Positions 29,223-39,863 of a stretch of DNA of 64,000 bases are shown here, piece after piece. Origin of the DNA: Streptococcus sp. (GTDB taxonomy: Bacteria > Bacillota > Bacilli > Lactobacillales > Streptococcaceae); the NCBI GenBank assembly GCA_030527925.1, contig JAUMZW010000005.1:62001-126000 (forward strand), read 5' to 3'. Below the pieces are notes generated by a model. That model made no database searches. It saw only the letters and a program-made list of their open reading frames with translations, and was not told where the DNA came from. Each line of letters opens with the position of its first letter. Within the stretch, counting starts at the first letter, position 1. The position numbers were made by a program, and so were the translations under genes.

Positions 29223-29648
29223 TTAGTCAGTTACTGTGAATCCCATAGAACGAGCAGTACCTTCAATCATACGCATTGCAGATTCAACAGATGCAGCGTT
29301 TAAGTCTGGCATTTTAGTTTCAGCAATTTCTTGTACTTGTGCACGAGTAACTGTTGCAACTTTAGTTTTGTTAGGCGTACCTGAACCTTTCTCAACACCT
29401 GCAGCTTTTTTCAATAGAACAGCAGCTGGTGGAGTTTTAGTTACAAATTCAAATGATTTATCCTCATATACAGAGATAACTACTGGGATAATCATACCAG
29501 CTTGATCAGCTGTACGAGCGTTAAATTCTTTAGTGAATCCCATGATATTGATTCCTGCTTGACCAAGTGCTGGTCCAACTGGTGGAGCTGGTGTAGCTTT
29601 ACCAGCAGGAATTTGAAGTTTAACAATTTTTTCGACTTTCTTAGCCAT
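29223..29648 (-). CDS. rplK: 50S ribosomal protein L11
   Basis: 141 residues. [39 protein letters not shown] and the C-terminal RNA-binding [21 protein letters not shown] and [11 protein letters not shown] are all present. It forms the GTPase-associated centre with 23S rRNA. AGGAGG precedes the ATG. A structured leader and a promoter lie upstream. Confidence 0.98.
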   Translation of the reverse strand: MAKKVEKIVKLQIPAGKATPAPPVGPALGQAGINIMGFTKEFNARTADQAGMIIPVVISVYEDKSFEFVTKTPPAAVLLKKAAGVEKGSGTPNKTKVATVTRAQVQEIAETKMPDLNAASVESAMRMIEGTARSMGFTVTD

Positions 29649-29665
29649 TTTAAAAATCCTCCTGT

Positions 29666-29704
29666 TGTGGTTCTTTCGGTAATTAAGAATTTTTACCTCC
29701 CACA
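29666..29704 (-). promoter_or_regulatory. rplK 5' leader hairpin, candidate L1 autoregulatory element
   Basis: RNA from the minus strand: UGUGG (complement of 29700-29704) pairs with CCACA near the Shine-Dalgarno, enclosing GGUAA/UUACC. Leaders before rplK-rplA are known to bind L1; the exact motif was not checked here. Confidence 0.45.
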
Positions 29705-29729
29705 GATATGCTAAATAGCATACTTATAA

Positions 29730-29758
29730 AGTATATCCTTTTTACAAATAAAAAGCAA
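29730..29758 (-). promoter_or_regulatory. rplKA promoter
   Basis: Minus strand: TTGCTT (29753-29758), 17-bp spacer, TATACT (29730-29735). Confidence 0.6.
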
Positions 29759-29868
29759 CTCATTTCCCTCATTTTTTATAATCTACCTAGAATTTTTTAT
29801 ATTCTTATAAAATCATATAATCATTTAAAAGATTTTGAAGAATTACAAAAAGAATATAAGTCCCATCC

Positions 29869-29897
29869 TTTACAAGCTAGTTGTTTCGTTATAAAAT
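29869..29897 (+). promoter_or_regulatory. Promoter of the DUF3397 gene, leaderless
   Basis: TTTACA (29869-29874), 17-bp spacer, TAAAAT (29892-29897). The ATG at 29904 is six bases after the -10 box with no Shine-Dalgarno. Confidence 0.55.
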
Positions 29898-29903
29898 AGT
29901 CTT

Positions 29904-30254
29904 ATGATAATCTTTAAATTAATTGCAATTCTTTTTCTTATTTTTACACCTTTTTTTTCACAAATTATTGTAAAAGCTTTTGGATTGAAGCGTGTTAAAA
30001 TTCGTTTTTTAGACCTCGCATTTGTCTTTTATTTTTTGGAATTTATTTTAATCATTTCCCATTTTTCGCTTGAATTTCTACTTCCTTACTATTTTCTCTT
30101 TTTATCAGTAATATCACTTGTTATTAGCATATTACAAGTGAAAAAAAATAAGGAATTTACTTATAAAGGCTTTTTCAAAGTTTTTTGGAGAATTGGTTTT
30201 TTTTATTCACTGCTTGCTTATTTTTCATTAGTAATAACATTATTTGTTATTTAA
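29904..30254 (+). CDS. DUF3397 family membrane protein
   Basis: 116 residues, four hydrophobic segments (LIAILFLIFTPFFSQIIV, LDLAFVFYFLEFILIISHF, YYFLFLSVISLVISIL, FFYSLLAYFSLVITLFVI). The length and layout fit DUF3397, a small integral membrane family of lactic acid bacteria with no known role. It is transcribed away from rplKA and converges on ftsK across a shared terminator. The -10 box next to the ATG suggests leaderless translation. Confidence 0.8.
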   Translation: MIIFKLIAILFLIFTPFFSQIIVKAFGLKRVKIRFLDLAFVFYFLEFILIISHFSLEFLLPYYFLFLSVISLVISILQVKKNKEFTYKGFFKVFWRIGFFYSLLAYFSLVITLFVI

Positions 30255-30270
30255 ACTATCCCTCTATAGT

Positions 30271-30312
30271 AATAAAAACCCTTATTTCATTTTTGAAATA
30301 AGGGTTTTTATT
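30271..30312. terminator. Bidirectional terminator between DUF3397 gene and ftsK
   Basis: A 19-bp perfect stem built on AAAAACCCTTATTTCA with A/T runs at both ends serves both convergent genes and overlaps the ftsK stop. Confidence 0.9.
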
Positions 30313-32668
30313 ATTGTTTACTCATTAATACTCGTCTTGGTTTAGTCCCTTCTGCAGGTCCTATGACTCCTGCTTCTTCTAACTCTTCCATTAACCGAGT
30401 TGCTCGGTTAAAACCAACTGATAAACGACGTTGTATCATTGAAGCACTTGCCTTTTGCGTTTCTAAAACCAATTGCTTAGCTTCTTCAAATAAAGGATCT
30501 CCTTGTTGGCTTGTATTCTCTGTCCCATCCTCTGCTTCGACAATATCACCTGGATCAAAATTATCATCGTAATCAGCCTCAGATTGTGCTTTTATGTAAT
30601 TCACAATCCGTTCAACATCATTATCAGATATAAAAGAGCCTTGTAATCTAATAGGATGATTTTCTGTTATGGGTTTAAAAAGCATATCTCCACGTCCTAA
30701 AAGCTTTTCAGCACCATTTTCATCTAAAATTGTTCGACTATCAGTTCCACTTGAAACAGCAAAGGCAATTCTTGAAGGAACATTTGCTTTTATTAGACCA
30801 GAAATAACATCTACTGAAGGTCTTTGTGTCGCTAAAATCATATGTATTCCCGCTGCACGTGCTTTTTGTCCTAAACGAATAATCGCATTTTCAACTTCTT
30901 TACTAGCAACCATCATTAAGTCTGCCAATTCATCTACAATGACAACAATTATTGGTAAGGGAATTTGTTTTTCTTGAGAATTTTTATTATAATCATAAAT
31001 TTTTTGATTATAATTTTCAATATTTCTTACACCAAATTTACTAAACAGTTCATACCTGTTCTCCATCTCGTCAACAACTTTCTGTAATGCTTTACTAGCC
31101 TTTCTAGGATTAGTCACCACAGGAATAAGTAAATGTGGAATATCATTATAAACAGATAACTCAACCATCTTAGGATCAATCATAAGAAATTTAACTTGAT
31201 CTGGTTTTGCCTTCATTAAAATACTAGCAATAATACCATTAACTGCAACAGACTTTCCTGAACCTGTGGAACCAGCTACAAGTAAATGTGGCATCCTTGT
31301 TAAATCAAATGTTTTTACACTACCATTAACAGCTTTTCCCAATGGGATTTCTAAAAGATTTTGAGGACTTGTTTTTGATTGTTCCCAGAGTTCTCTAAAT
31401 GAAACAGTAGCTACCTCTGAATTAGGAACTTCAATACCAACTAATGACTTACCTGGGATGGGAGCTTCAATACGGACATCCTTAGATGCTAATGCCAATG
31501 CTAAATCATCTGCTAAATTGGAAATTCGATTAACACGAATACCAACAGCAGGTTTTACTTCATATTTTGTTACTGAAGGTCCAATCTCTGCTCGCTCAAC
31601 CTTAACATCAATTCCAAAACTCTTAAAAGTATCTTCTAACAAAATGATATTTTTTCTTACCAGATACTTCTCTTTACTTTGTCCTTTTGATTTATCTGGT
31701 GCAAACAATGTAATACTGGGGAGCTTATAATGAAGATTTTTTAAAGAAGGTTCTTTTTCTTCTACTTTTTGAACAGTTTTTTCCGTTTCTATTAGACGAA
31801 CGGTTTCCTTTTCATCATCAAATAGGTTATCATCTAAATCATAGATGATTTCCTCATCTGTATCAGACAGGCCACCCATATTTTCAGAAAAATAATCTAT
31901 TTCATCAACAATTTCTCCAGTTTCATAATCAACTATGACATGATTAGGCTTGTTTTCATCACTCACCTCAATAACATTTGAAGTAAGTTCTTCTTTTTCT
32001 AATTTATTTGCTTCATCTGATAATCGTCTTTTTTCTCTTTTTAAAAATCGCTTTTGTCTAGAAATTTCAATTTTTTCTTGAAACCATTGCATACCTATCG
32101 ATATAAAATGAATAATGTCTGTCATTTCCCATGGACTCATCAAATAGCATCCTAGTAAAATAAAAATGCCACCAATCATAAATGAACCAATATTAGAAAA
32201 AAGAAAAGCGATTGGTGTATAAATTAATGCACCTAGATAACCACCACCTACGAAATGTGAAACTTTTAAATGTATCAAGTCAGCTAATAAAAGCTGTGTG
32301 GTCATCGAAAAAACAGGCTTATCTTTTAGGGCTGGATTGGAAAATAAAATTGCATGCCATTCAATCAACAAACCTATAAATGTGGTGACAAAACCAAAAA
32401 CTAAACCATCATATTTATTTAATTTTTTAAACCCAACTAAATAAATCAATACCGAAATCATAGCAGGATAGGCTAAACCACCGACTAAGATACGAATAAT
32501 ATTATAAAGCGTAATCCCAAATTTACCCAATCTGATCATAGCAAAGAAAAAAATAAAGAAGAAAATAACGCTTATCATTAAGCGTTTAACTGCTTTTTGT
32601 TGTTCAATTTCTTTTTTGGTTAGCTTCTTTGTAGACCTTTTCTGATTCTTAACTTGTTTTTTTCCCAT
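30311..32668 (-). CDS. ftsK: DNA translocase FtsK/SpoIIIE family
   Basis: 785 residues. Four membrane helices (about 30-185), an acidic linker (about 230-310), the alpha/beta motor with Walker [14 protein letters not shown] (about 470) and [14 protein letters not shown], and a C-terminal winged-helix gamma domain ([35 protein letters not shown]) that reads the orienting sequence on DNA. It pumps chromosome ends at the septum. It is intact despite many A runs. Confidence 0.97.
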   Translation of the reverse strand: MGKKQVKNQKRSTKKLTKKEIEQQKAVKRLMISVIFFFIFFFAMIRLGKFGITLYNIIRILVGGLAYPAMISVLIYLVGFKKLNKYDGLVFGFVTTFIGLLIEWHAILFSNPALKDKPVFSMTTQLLLADLIHLKVSHFVGGGYLGALIYTPIAFLFSNIGSFMIGGIFILLGCYLMSPWEMTDIIHFISIGMQWFQEKIEISRQKRFLKREKRRLSDEANKLEKEELTSNVIEVSDENKPNHVIVDYETGEIVDEIDYFSENMGGLSDTDEEIIYDLDDNLFDDEKETVRLIETEKTVQKVEEKEPSLKNLHYKLPSITLFAPDKSKGQSKEKYLVRKNIILLEDTFKSFGIDVKVERAEIGPSVTKYEVKPAVGIRVNRISNLADDLALALASKDVRIEAPIPGKSLVGIEVPNSEVATVSFRELWEQSKTSPQNLLEIPLGKAVNGSVKTFDLTRMPHLLVAGSTGSGKSVAVNGIIASILMKAKPDQVKFLMIDPKMVELSVYNDIPHLLIPVVTNPRKASKALQKVVDEMENRYELFSKFGVRNIENYNQKIYDYNKNSQEKQIPLPIIVVIVDELADLMMVASKEVENAIIRLGQKARAAGIHMILATQRPSVDVISGLIKANVPSRIAFAVSSGTDSRTILDENGAEKLLGRGDMLFKPITENHPIRLQGSFISDNDVERIVNYIKAQSEADYDDNFDPGDIVEAEDGTENTSQQGDPLFEEAKQLVLETQKASASMIQRRLSVGFNRATRLMEELEEAGVIGPAEGTKPRRVLMSKQ

Positions 32669-32749
32669 AATTTTATTATAGCATGTTTTACAGTTTTCAG
32701 TAATTTCAACTTTTGTGATAAAATAATATCAGACACAGGAGGAAACTTT

Positions 32750-33520
32750 ATGAAAAAACGTATCGGCTTATCTATTATACTTTTATCTTGCTTATTTTTA
32801 GGAGCTTGCCAGCAAATGGATAAAGCAATTAAAGGAGAAGATTATGTCGCATCAAGTCAAGCAAAAAAGGAACAAGAAAAATTACTACAAGCAGATAGCA
32901 ACTCTTTTCCTCAACTCAATAAAAAAGTGGGAAAAAATGAGGCAGAGGTTATTATGCACACTTCCAAAGGTGATGTCACAATCAAGTTATTCCCAAAATA
33001 TGCACCTTTAGCTAGTGAAAATTTCCTAACACATGCAAAAAACAATTATTATAACGGTCTTAGTTTTCATCGAGTTATCTCAGACTTTATGATTCAAGGA
33101 GGAGATCCTAAGGGAGATGGAACTGGTGGTGAATCAATTTGGCACGATAAAGACAGTAGTAAAGATTCAGGTAAAGGCTTTGTCAATGAAGTCTCACCAT
33201 ATCTCTATAACATTAGAGGGGCACTCGCGATGGCTAATGCAGGAGCAAACACAAATGGTAGCCAATTCTTTATTAACCAAAATAGTAAAGACCAATCACA
33301 ATCAACTTCTGAAAATGCTTATCCAAAAGCCATCATTAAAGCTTATAAATCAGGAGGAAATCCTAGCTTAGATGGAGACTATACTGTCTTTGGACAAGTC
33401 ATTGATGGGATGAGTGTAGTTGATGACATTGCCAAAACTCCAGTAGACGATAACGATAAACCAACAGAAAATGTGACAATAATTTCAATAGATATTATAA
33501 AAGACTATTCGTTTAAATAA
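32750..33520 (+). CDS. Cyclophilin-type peptidyl-prolyl isomerase lipoprotein
   Basis: 256 residues from ATG 32750, chosen because AGGAGGAAA lies six bases upstream and the product opens with a lipoprotein signal ending LFLGAC (lipobox). The cyclophilin domain begins near residue 65: VTIKLFPKYAPLASENFL, LSFHRVISDFMIQGGDP, MANAGANTNGSQFFI. It resembles the streptococcal SlrA lipoprotein, which helps fold exported proteins outside the membrane. A longer in-frame reading from 32654 would bury the lipoprotein signal and overlap ftsK. Confidence 0.93.
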   Translation: MKKRIGLSIILLSCLFLGACQQMDKAIKGEDYVASSQAKKEQEKLLQADSNSFPQLNKKVGKNEAEVIMHTSKGDVTIKLFPKYAPLASENFLTHAKNNYYNGLSFHRVISDFMIQGGDPKGDGTGGESIWHDKDSSKDSGKGFVNEVSPYLYNIRGALAMANAGANTNGSQFFINQNSKDQSQSTSENAYPKAIIKAYKSGGNPSLDGDYTVFGQVIDGMSVVDDIAKTPVDDNDKPTENVTIISIDIIKDYSFK

Positions 33521-33558
33521 AAATAAAGCACAGTTGAATAAATCAACTGTGTTTTATT
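33521..33558. terminator. Bidirectional terminator between the cyclophilin gene and mtsC
   Basis: CACAGTTGA and TCAACTGTG stem flanked by AAATAAA and TTTTATTT. Confidence 0.85.
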
Positions 33559-34378
33559 TAATTCTCATTTTTAAGGATGAAAACATAAAACAAATTGTAA
33601 AAACAACAGTTAAGGTTAAAACAATGCTGGAACCAGCTGCAATATTAAATGTGTATCCAAGATATAAACCAACAACAGATGTTAATGCTCCTATAGTTGA
33701 AGAAACAACAATCATTGTCTTTAAATTCTTTACAAATAAATATGCAGTAGCTGCTGGTGTAATAAGCATTGCAACAATTAAAATTGTCCCTACACTTTGC
33801 ATAGCTGTCACAGCTACTAAGGTTAGTAATCCCATTAAAAGATAATGATAAAATTGAACCTTATAGCCCATTGTTTTTGCTAAAACAGCATCAAAAGAAG
33901 TTAACTCTAATTCCTTATAATAACAAACAATAACCACTAGCACAATTACCGCAACCAAAACTGTTAACCATTTATCAATATCTTGAACAGCAAGAATATT
34001 ACCAAATAAAATATGAAATAAGTCTGTCGAACTATTAGCTACTCCAATCAAAATGACTCCTAAGGCTAAAAAAGAGCTAAAAGTTATCCCTATAGCTGTA
34101 TCAGCTTTAATAATACTGTTTTCTTTGATATAGGTTATGGTGACTGAGGCAAGTAGACCAAAAATAATAGCTCCAACAAAAAAATTAACCCCTAGAATAA
34201 ATGATAATGCTACACCTGGTAAAACAGCATGTGAAATGGCATCTCCCATTAACGATAGAGAGCGCAAAATGATGAAACACCCTACAGCGCCTGAAACAAT
34301 CCCTATTATCAGAGCTGTAAAGACAGCATTTTGTAAAAAATGATAATGACTTAGGCCGTAAAAAAATTTAAGAAACAC
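33554..34378 (-). CDS. mtsC: Metal ABC transporter permease
   Basis: About 274 residues with eight or more membrane helices (FTALIIGIVSGAVGCFIILRSLSLMGDAISHAVLPGVALSF is the family signature with the conserved ...GDAISHAVLPG). It is the channel for Mn2+/Fe2+ import. I chose GTG 34378, preceded by GGAGGTGGAG inside the end of mtsB; a longer reading from 34411 has no ribosome site. The symbol follows the S. pyogenes system. Confidence 0.92.
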   Translation of the reverse strand: MFLKFFYGLSHYHFLQNAVFTALIIGIVSGAVGCFIILRSLSLMGDAISHAVLPGVALSFILGVNFFVGAIIFGLLASVTITYIKENSIIKADTAIGITFSSFLALGVILIGVANSSTDLFHILFGNILAVQDIDKWLTVLVAVIVLVVIVCYYKELELTSFDAVLAKTMGYKVQFYHYLLMGLLTLVAVTAMQSVGTILIVAMLITPAATAYLFVKNLKTMIVVSSTIGALTSVVGLYLGYTFNIAAGSSIVLTLTVVFTICFMFSSLKMRIK

Positions 34379-35090
34379 TATCTCCACCTCCAATAAATAA
34401 TGTATCACCATAAGCTTTTTTTAAATTAACAGGGGTAAAAACCGCTTTTGTATCACCATAAACAATCAAATTTTTATTAAGAATAATAAGTTTATCAAAA
34501 TAGTAGCCTACCTTACTTAAATCATGATGAACAACCAAAATCATTTTCCCTTGTTGGCATAACTCTGTTAACAAATTTACTATGATCTGTTCACTAACAG
34601 AATCAATACCAACAAAAGGTTCATCTAAAAACAGATAATCTAAATCTTGTATAAGACACCTCGCAACTAGCATCCGTTGAAATTGCCCCCCAGACAAGGC
34701 TTTTATAGAACGATTCTTATACTCAAGTAATCCTACCCTATCTAGTACCTCATCAACCTTTTTCCAATCACTTTTTTTCAAATAGCGAAATAAACCGACC
34801 TTCTTATACAAACCCTGTGATACACAATTAGAAACCGTCATCGGAAAGTCGTTATCAATAGCAGATTTTTGTTCAACATAGGCAATACTTCCACCTACAT
34901 GATTTTTATCCGAAATTACAATTTTGCCGGTATGGGGAATTAAGTTCAATGTCGCTTTCATTAAAGTAGATTTTCCTGCTCCATTTGGACCTATAATCCC
35001 AATAATATGTCCCTTTTCTAGCTGTAAACTGATAGAATCCAAAGCTAGTCCTGTCTCATAACTAACTGATAAATCTTTTATATCAATCAT
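34368..35090 (-). CDS. mtsB: Metal ABC transporter ATP-binding protein
   Basis: 240 residues. Walker A GPNGAGKST, signature ALSGGQFQRMLVARCL, Walker B YLFLDEPFVGID and switch His in VHHDLSKV. It energises MtsC. It overlaps mtsC by about 11 bp and follows mtsA by 26 bp. Confidence 0.95.
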   Translation of the reverse strand: MIDIKDLSVSYETGLALDSISLQLEKGHIIGIIGPNGAGKSTLMKATLNLIPHTGKIVISDKNHVGGSIAYVEQKSAIDNDFPMTVSNCVSQGLYKKVGLFRYLKKSDWKKVDEVLDRVGLLEYKNRSIKALSGGQFQRMLVARCLIQDLDYLFLDEPFVGIDSVSEQIIVNLLTELCQQGKMILVVHHDLSKVGYYFDKLIILNKNLIVYGDTKAVFTPVNLKKAYGDTLFIGGGDSVS

Positions 35091-35116
35091 TTCATTTCCT
35101 CTTCACTCAAACATCT

Positions 35117-36049
35117 TTACTGAGATAACCCTTCTGCAATTTTTTCTAAATTCCATTTCATCATTGTATAGTAGCTATCTCCTTCATCACCTTTTTTAGC
35201 AATTGAATCTGTAAAAATTTTAGAATATATCGGTATCCCTGTTTCTTTAGAAACAGATTTCATAGGTCTATCATCTACACTAGACTCAATAAATAATGCA
35301 CTAGGTTTTAACTTATTTAACTTTTCAACCAAATCAGTAATTTGACTAGGTGTTCCTTCTTCCTCAGTATTAATTTCCCATATATACGCTGACGGTATAT
35401 CATAGGCTTTTGAAAAATACTTAAAGCAACCCTCACTTGTCACAATTAATTTTTTTGACGAATCAATTGTATTAAATTTTGTCTTAGCTTGTTCATCTAG
35501 CTCTCGTAATTTCTTTAGATAGTCTTTACTGCGTTGTTCATAAAAACTTTTATGCCTACTATCCTTCTCAGATAGTAATTTAGTAATATTCTTTACATAG
35601 ATAATCCCATTTTCTAGATTTAACCAAGCATGTGGATCTTCTTTCCCTTTTTCATTTTTTCCTTCCAAGTAAATAACATCAATCCCTTTACTTATAGCAA
35701 AATAATCCCTATCTTCTTTTTTATTCGCATTTTTTACTAATTTTGTAAACCAAGCATTACCACCAGTTTCTAAATTTACTCCGTTATAAAAAATCAAATC
35801 AGCTTCACTCGTTTTCTCAACGTCTTCGGGCAAAGGCTCATACTCATGCGGATCTTTTCCCACTGGTACAATACTATGCAAATTAATTTTATTTCCCGCA
35901 ATTTCTTTTGTCATATCAGCTAAAATCGAATTTGTAACTACAACATTTAACTTTCTATCAGAACTAGCAGATTTCATCTGAGAACGACAACCAACTAATA
36001 CTATTACAAATAACATCATAATAATAACTAAAAATTTTTTGAATTTCAT
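35117..36049 (-). CDS. mtsA: Metal-binding substrate-binding lipoprotein (cluster A-I)
   Basis: 310 residues. The signal peptide ends VIVLVGC (lipobox). Metal ligands fall in [15 protein letters not shown] (His), [12 protein letters not shown] (His), [14 protein letters not shown] (Glu) and the C-terminal [14 protein letters not shown] (Asp). It captures Mn2+ or Fe2+ and delivers it to MtsBC. It is first in mtsABC, opposite mtsR, with an MtsR-type palindrome in its leader. Confidence 0.95.
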   Translation of the reverse strand: MKFKKFLVIIMMLFVIVLVGCRSQMKSASSDRKLNVVVTNSILADMTKEIAGNKINLHSIVPVGKDPHEYEPLPEDVEKTSEADLIFYNGVNLETGGNAWFTKLVKNANKKEDRDYFAISKGIDVIYLEGKNEKGKEDPHAWLNLENGIIYVKNITKLLSEKDSRHKSFYEQRSKDYLKKLRELDEQAKTKFNTIDSSKKLIVTSEGCFKYFSKAYDIPSAYIWEINTEEEGTPSQITDLVEKLNKLKPSALFIESSVDDRPMKSVSKETGIPIYSKIFTDSIAKKGDEGDSYYTMMKWNLEKIAEGLSQ

Positions 36050-36069
36050 AAAGTCTCCTTTTTATTTTT

Positions 36070-36085
36070 GTTAAGTATGCTTAAC
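36070..36085. promoter_or_regulatory. Candidate MtsR (DtxR-family) operator
   Basis: Perfect palindrome GTTAAG-TATG-CTTAAC between the mtsA promoter and its start codon, close to the TTAAGTnnACTTAA pattern of ScaR/MtsR sites. Binding of metal-loaded MtsR would block mtsABC transcription. Confidence 0.75.
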
Positions 36086-36094
36086 TTTTATTTT

Positions 36095-36123
36095 AGGATA
36101 TCCTTTTTTTATTTTTTTGTCAA
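36095..36123 (-). promoter_or_regulatory. mtsABC promoter
   Basis: Minus strand: TTGACA (36118-36123), 17-bp spacer, TATCCT (36095-36100). Confidence 0.7.
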
Positions 36124-36164
36124 TACTATATTAGTTTTTGTTATAATAAAAGTAAGGAGAAATC

Positions 36165-36812
36165 ATGACCCCAAATAAAGAAGATTATTTAAAATGTATA
36201 CACGAACTGACAGAAACACATGAAAAGTTAACGAATAAAAAAATAGCAGAAATGATGGCTGTTTCCCCACCTGCTACTTCTGAAATGCTTAAAAAATTAA
36301 TAACTGATAATCTCATTGTTAAAGACAAAGAATTAGGCTACTATTTGACTAAACAAGGTCTACTGCTTGTTTCTGAACTTGTCAGAAAACATCGAATTAT
36401 TGAAATATTTTTAGTCAATCACCTTCACTACTCTATCAAAGAAACACATGAAGAAGCTGAAGTCCTTGAGCACACTGTATCTACCAACTTTATTGACAAG
36501 TTAGAAGCTAGTCTTAACTTTCCAAAATTTTGTCCCCATGGAGGGACTATTCCTCAAAAAGGAGAGTTTTTAATTGAAAAAAATCATATCAGACTATCTC
36601 AAATAAAACTTTTAGGTACGTATACTATAAAACGTGTTATTGACAATATTGACCTCTTACAATATCTTGATAAACATGACCTATCTATAGGACAAAACGT
36701 CTCTCTAACTGCTATAGATTCTTATGCTATGACCTATACTTTAACTTATAATAATAAAGAACTAAGCATCCCTGAAAATATTGCAAAACAAATTTTTGTC
36801 AAAGCAATTTAA
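36165..36812 (+). CDS. mtsR: DtxR-family metalloregulator (MtsR/ScaR type)
   Basis: 215 residues. N-terminal winged helix (NKEDYLKCIHELTETHEKLTNKKIAEMMAVSPPATSEMLKKL), dimerisation domain with metal-ligand region (RKHRIIEIFLVNHL, EEAEVLEHTVS, CPHGGTIP) and a C-terminal SH3-like domain. It senses Mn2+/Fe2+ and represses mtsABC. It diverges from mtsA across the operator. Confidence 0.94.
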   Translation: MTPNKEDYLKCIHELTETHEKLTNKKIAEMMAVSPPATSEMLKKLITDNLIVKDKELGYYLTKQGLLLVSELVRKHRIIEIFLVNHLHYSIKETHEEAEVLEHTVSTNFIDKLEASLNFPKFCPHGGTIPQKGEFLIEKNHIRLSQIKLLGTYTIKRVIDNIDLLQYLDKHDLSIGQNVSLTAIDSYAMTYTLTYNNKELSIPENIAKQIFVKAI

Positions 36813-36864
36813 AAGAACGCTACCTATCATTCTTCCATAGAATAATGATAGGTAGCGTTCTTTT
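36811..36864. terminator. Strong bidirectional terminator between mtsR and mtnN
   Basis: A 21-bp perfect stem built on AAGAACGCTACCTATCATT with AAAA and TTTT ends serves both convergent genes. Confidence 0.88.
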
Positions 36865-36883
36865 ATCGTTATCATTAAGAATC

Positions 36884-37573
36884 TTATAATATCTCTAAAA
36901 ACTTTAATAATACTTGAGCAGACTGTTGACCAGCTTGAATGATGAATTCATCAAATGTGATATTAGCATCATGTTCAGCTGTATCACTCATTGCACGAAC
37001 AACCATACAAGGTATGTTTAACGAATAGCAGGCTTGAGCAATAGCTGCTCCTTCCATTTCTACAGCTAAGACTTCTGGAAAATGCTTTTTGATTTGATCA
37101 ATTTTATCTTGACCAGCAATAAAACTATCTCCTGTTGTGATTAAACCTATTTTATAAGTTTTATGATTCCGTTCTAATGCTTCTTTAAATATTGAAACAA
37201 ACTGTTCACTAGTTTTAAAATAAAGAGGTTGTGCAGACATTTGGCCATAAGCATAACCAAAAGCAGTTAAGTCAACATCATGATAGGCTAGACAATTTGC
37301 AATGACAATATCCCCAATTTCCAAGTCTTTTGCAACTGCTCCAGCAGAACCAGTATTAATAATAGCTTCAACTGAAAAAGAATTTACTAAGACGGCAACA
37401 CTCATAGCAGACATCACCTTACCTACACCAGACTGAACCAACACAAGTTCATGACCTGAAATCCTACCTGTGTAATACGTGTGACCTAAAATCACAGATT
37501 CTTTTAAATTAGGTACAGCTTGTTTCAAAAGCTGTAATTCCTGCTCCATTGCAGCAATAATTCCAATTTTCAT
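36884..37573 (-). CDS. mtnN: 5'-methylthioadenosine/S-adenosylhomocysteine nucleosidase
   Basis: 229-230 residues. MKIGIIAAMEQELQLL, the ribose-site INTGSAGAVAKDLEIGD and the catalytic VEMEGAAIAQACY and RAMSDTAEHDA are present. It cleaves MTA and SAH, feeding methionine salvage and AI-2 precursor formation. Two adjacent ATGs exist; I prefer the second (37573) because AGAGG is then seven bases away. It follows macP closely. Confidence 0.96.
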   Translation of the reverse strand: MKIGIIAAMEQELQLLKQAVPNLKESVILGHTYYTGRISGHELVLVQSGVGKVMSAMSVAVLVNSFSVEAIINTGSAGAVAKDLEIGDIVIANCLAYHDVDLTAFGYAYGQMSAQPLYFKTSEQFVSIFKEALERNHKTYKIGLITTGDSFIAGQDKIDQIKKHFPEVLAVEMEGAAIAQACYSLNIPCMVVRAMSDTAEHDANITFDEFIIQAGQQSAQVLLKFLEIL

Positions 37574-37582
37574 CATTAACCT

Positions 37583-37855
37583 CTATAGTTTTATAATAGC
37601 ATAGACCAATAGTACAAGTAGACAAACAACAACAAATAAAATAAGATTTAATTTCTTCTGAAACTCATTGCGCTTACTATTTTCAAGACGGCGACTCTTA
37701 TAAGGAATTTCAGATTCATCTCGTTCAAAAGATTCATATTCGGATGCTGTTGAACCTATGACTGGTAAAACTTTGGTTTCTTCCAAATCATACTCTGATG
37801 GATTCTTATATTTAGATTTTGCAATGATTTCATCAGTTAATAAGGGTTTTCCCAT
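37583..37855 (-). CDS. macP: Cell wall synthase accessory phosphoprotein MacP
   Basis: 90 residues: MGKPLLTDEIIAKSKYKNP opening, an acidic cytoplasmic part with DLEETKVLPV, then one C-terminal membrane helix (LNLILFVVVCLLVLLVYAII). This matches pneumococcal MacP in start, layout and neighbours (Nudix gene and mtnN). There MacP activates PBP2a at midcell and is phosphorylated on a Thr by StkP; the Thr in EETK is the likely site here. It is three bases from the Nudix stop. Confidence 0.85.
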   Translation of the reverse strand: MGKPLLTDEIIAKSKYKNPSEYDLEETKVLPVIGSTASEYESFERDESEIPYKSRRLENSKRNEFQKKLNLILFVVVCLLVLLVYAIIKL

Positions 37856-37857
37856 TC

Positions 37858-38409
37858 TTATTTTCCTCCAAAATGAAGACCATAATACTGAATTGCCATA
37901 ATTGTTTTTGCATCTTTAATTGTGCCATTTTCTACCATACCTAAGCACGTTTCATAGTCTAATTCATAAAGCTCAATTACTTCATCATCATCCATTGGTA
38001 ATGGATGATCAACTTTATAAATATCTTTTGCTAAATATAATTTTATTTTTTCATTACAAAAGCCAATTGAGGTGTAAAACTCATATAAGAAAGTTAGTTC
38101 TCCAGTATAATCCGTCTCCTCTTCTAACTCCCTAAGAGCTGCTTCTTTTTCACTACCAGACTCACCGACTTCTAACTTTCCAGCTGGAATTTCAAACGAG
38201 ACATCCTCTATTGCCTTACGATATTGTTTAACAAGAATAATCTTATTGTCAGATGTGACAGGTAAAATAGCAACTGCTCCATTATGAAAAACCAATTCAC
38301 GCTTAGAGTGTCCTAACCCATTTGGTAATTCAACATCATCAATAGCAACTGTAAAAATATGACCTTTAAAAATTTCTTCACGATGTATGGTCTTTTCTTC
38401 AAAATCCAT
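37858..38409 (-). CDS. nudF: Nudix hydrolase, ADP-ribose pyrophosphatase type
   Basis: 183 residues. The Nudix box is GKLEVGESGSEKEAALRELEEE followed by TDYTG, and FYTSIGFCNEKIKLYLAKDI follows as in ADP-ribose pyrophosphatases. It splits ADP-ribose to AMP and ribose-5-phosphate. It lies between glmU and macP with short gaps, so it is one operon. Confidence 0.92.
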   Translation of the reverse strand: MDFEEKTIHREEIFKGHIFTVAIDDVELPNGLGHSKRELVFHNGAVAILPVTSDNKIILVKQYRKAIEDVSFEIPAGKLEVGESGSEKEAALRELEEETDYTGELTFLYEFYTSIGFCNEKIKLYLAKDIYKVDHPLPMDDDEVIELYELDYETCLGMVENGTIKDAKTIMAIQYYGLHFGGK

Positions 38410-38418
38410 AATAACTCC

Positions 38419-39801
<1,383 letters not shown>

Positions 39802-39863
39802 TCATACATTCCTATCTTATAAATCTTTTCTATTATATCACAAATTGAGTCAGACTTCTTGAC

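Noticed and set aside
29708..29899. Possible 63-residue protein upstream of the DUF3397 gene
   Set aside because: It covers the rplK promoter on the opposite strand, has no ribosome site and has low-complexity content.
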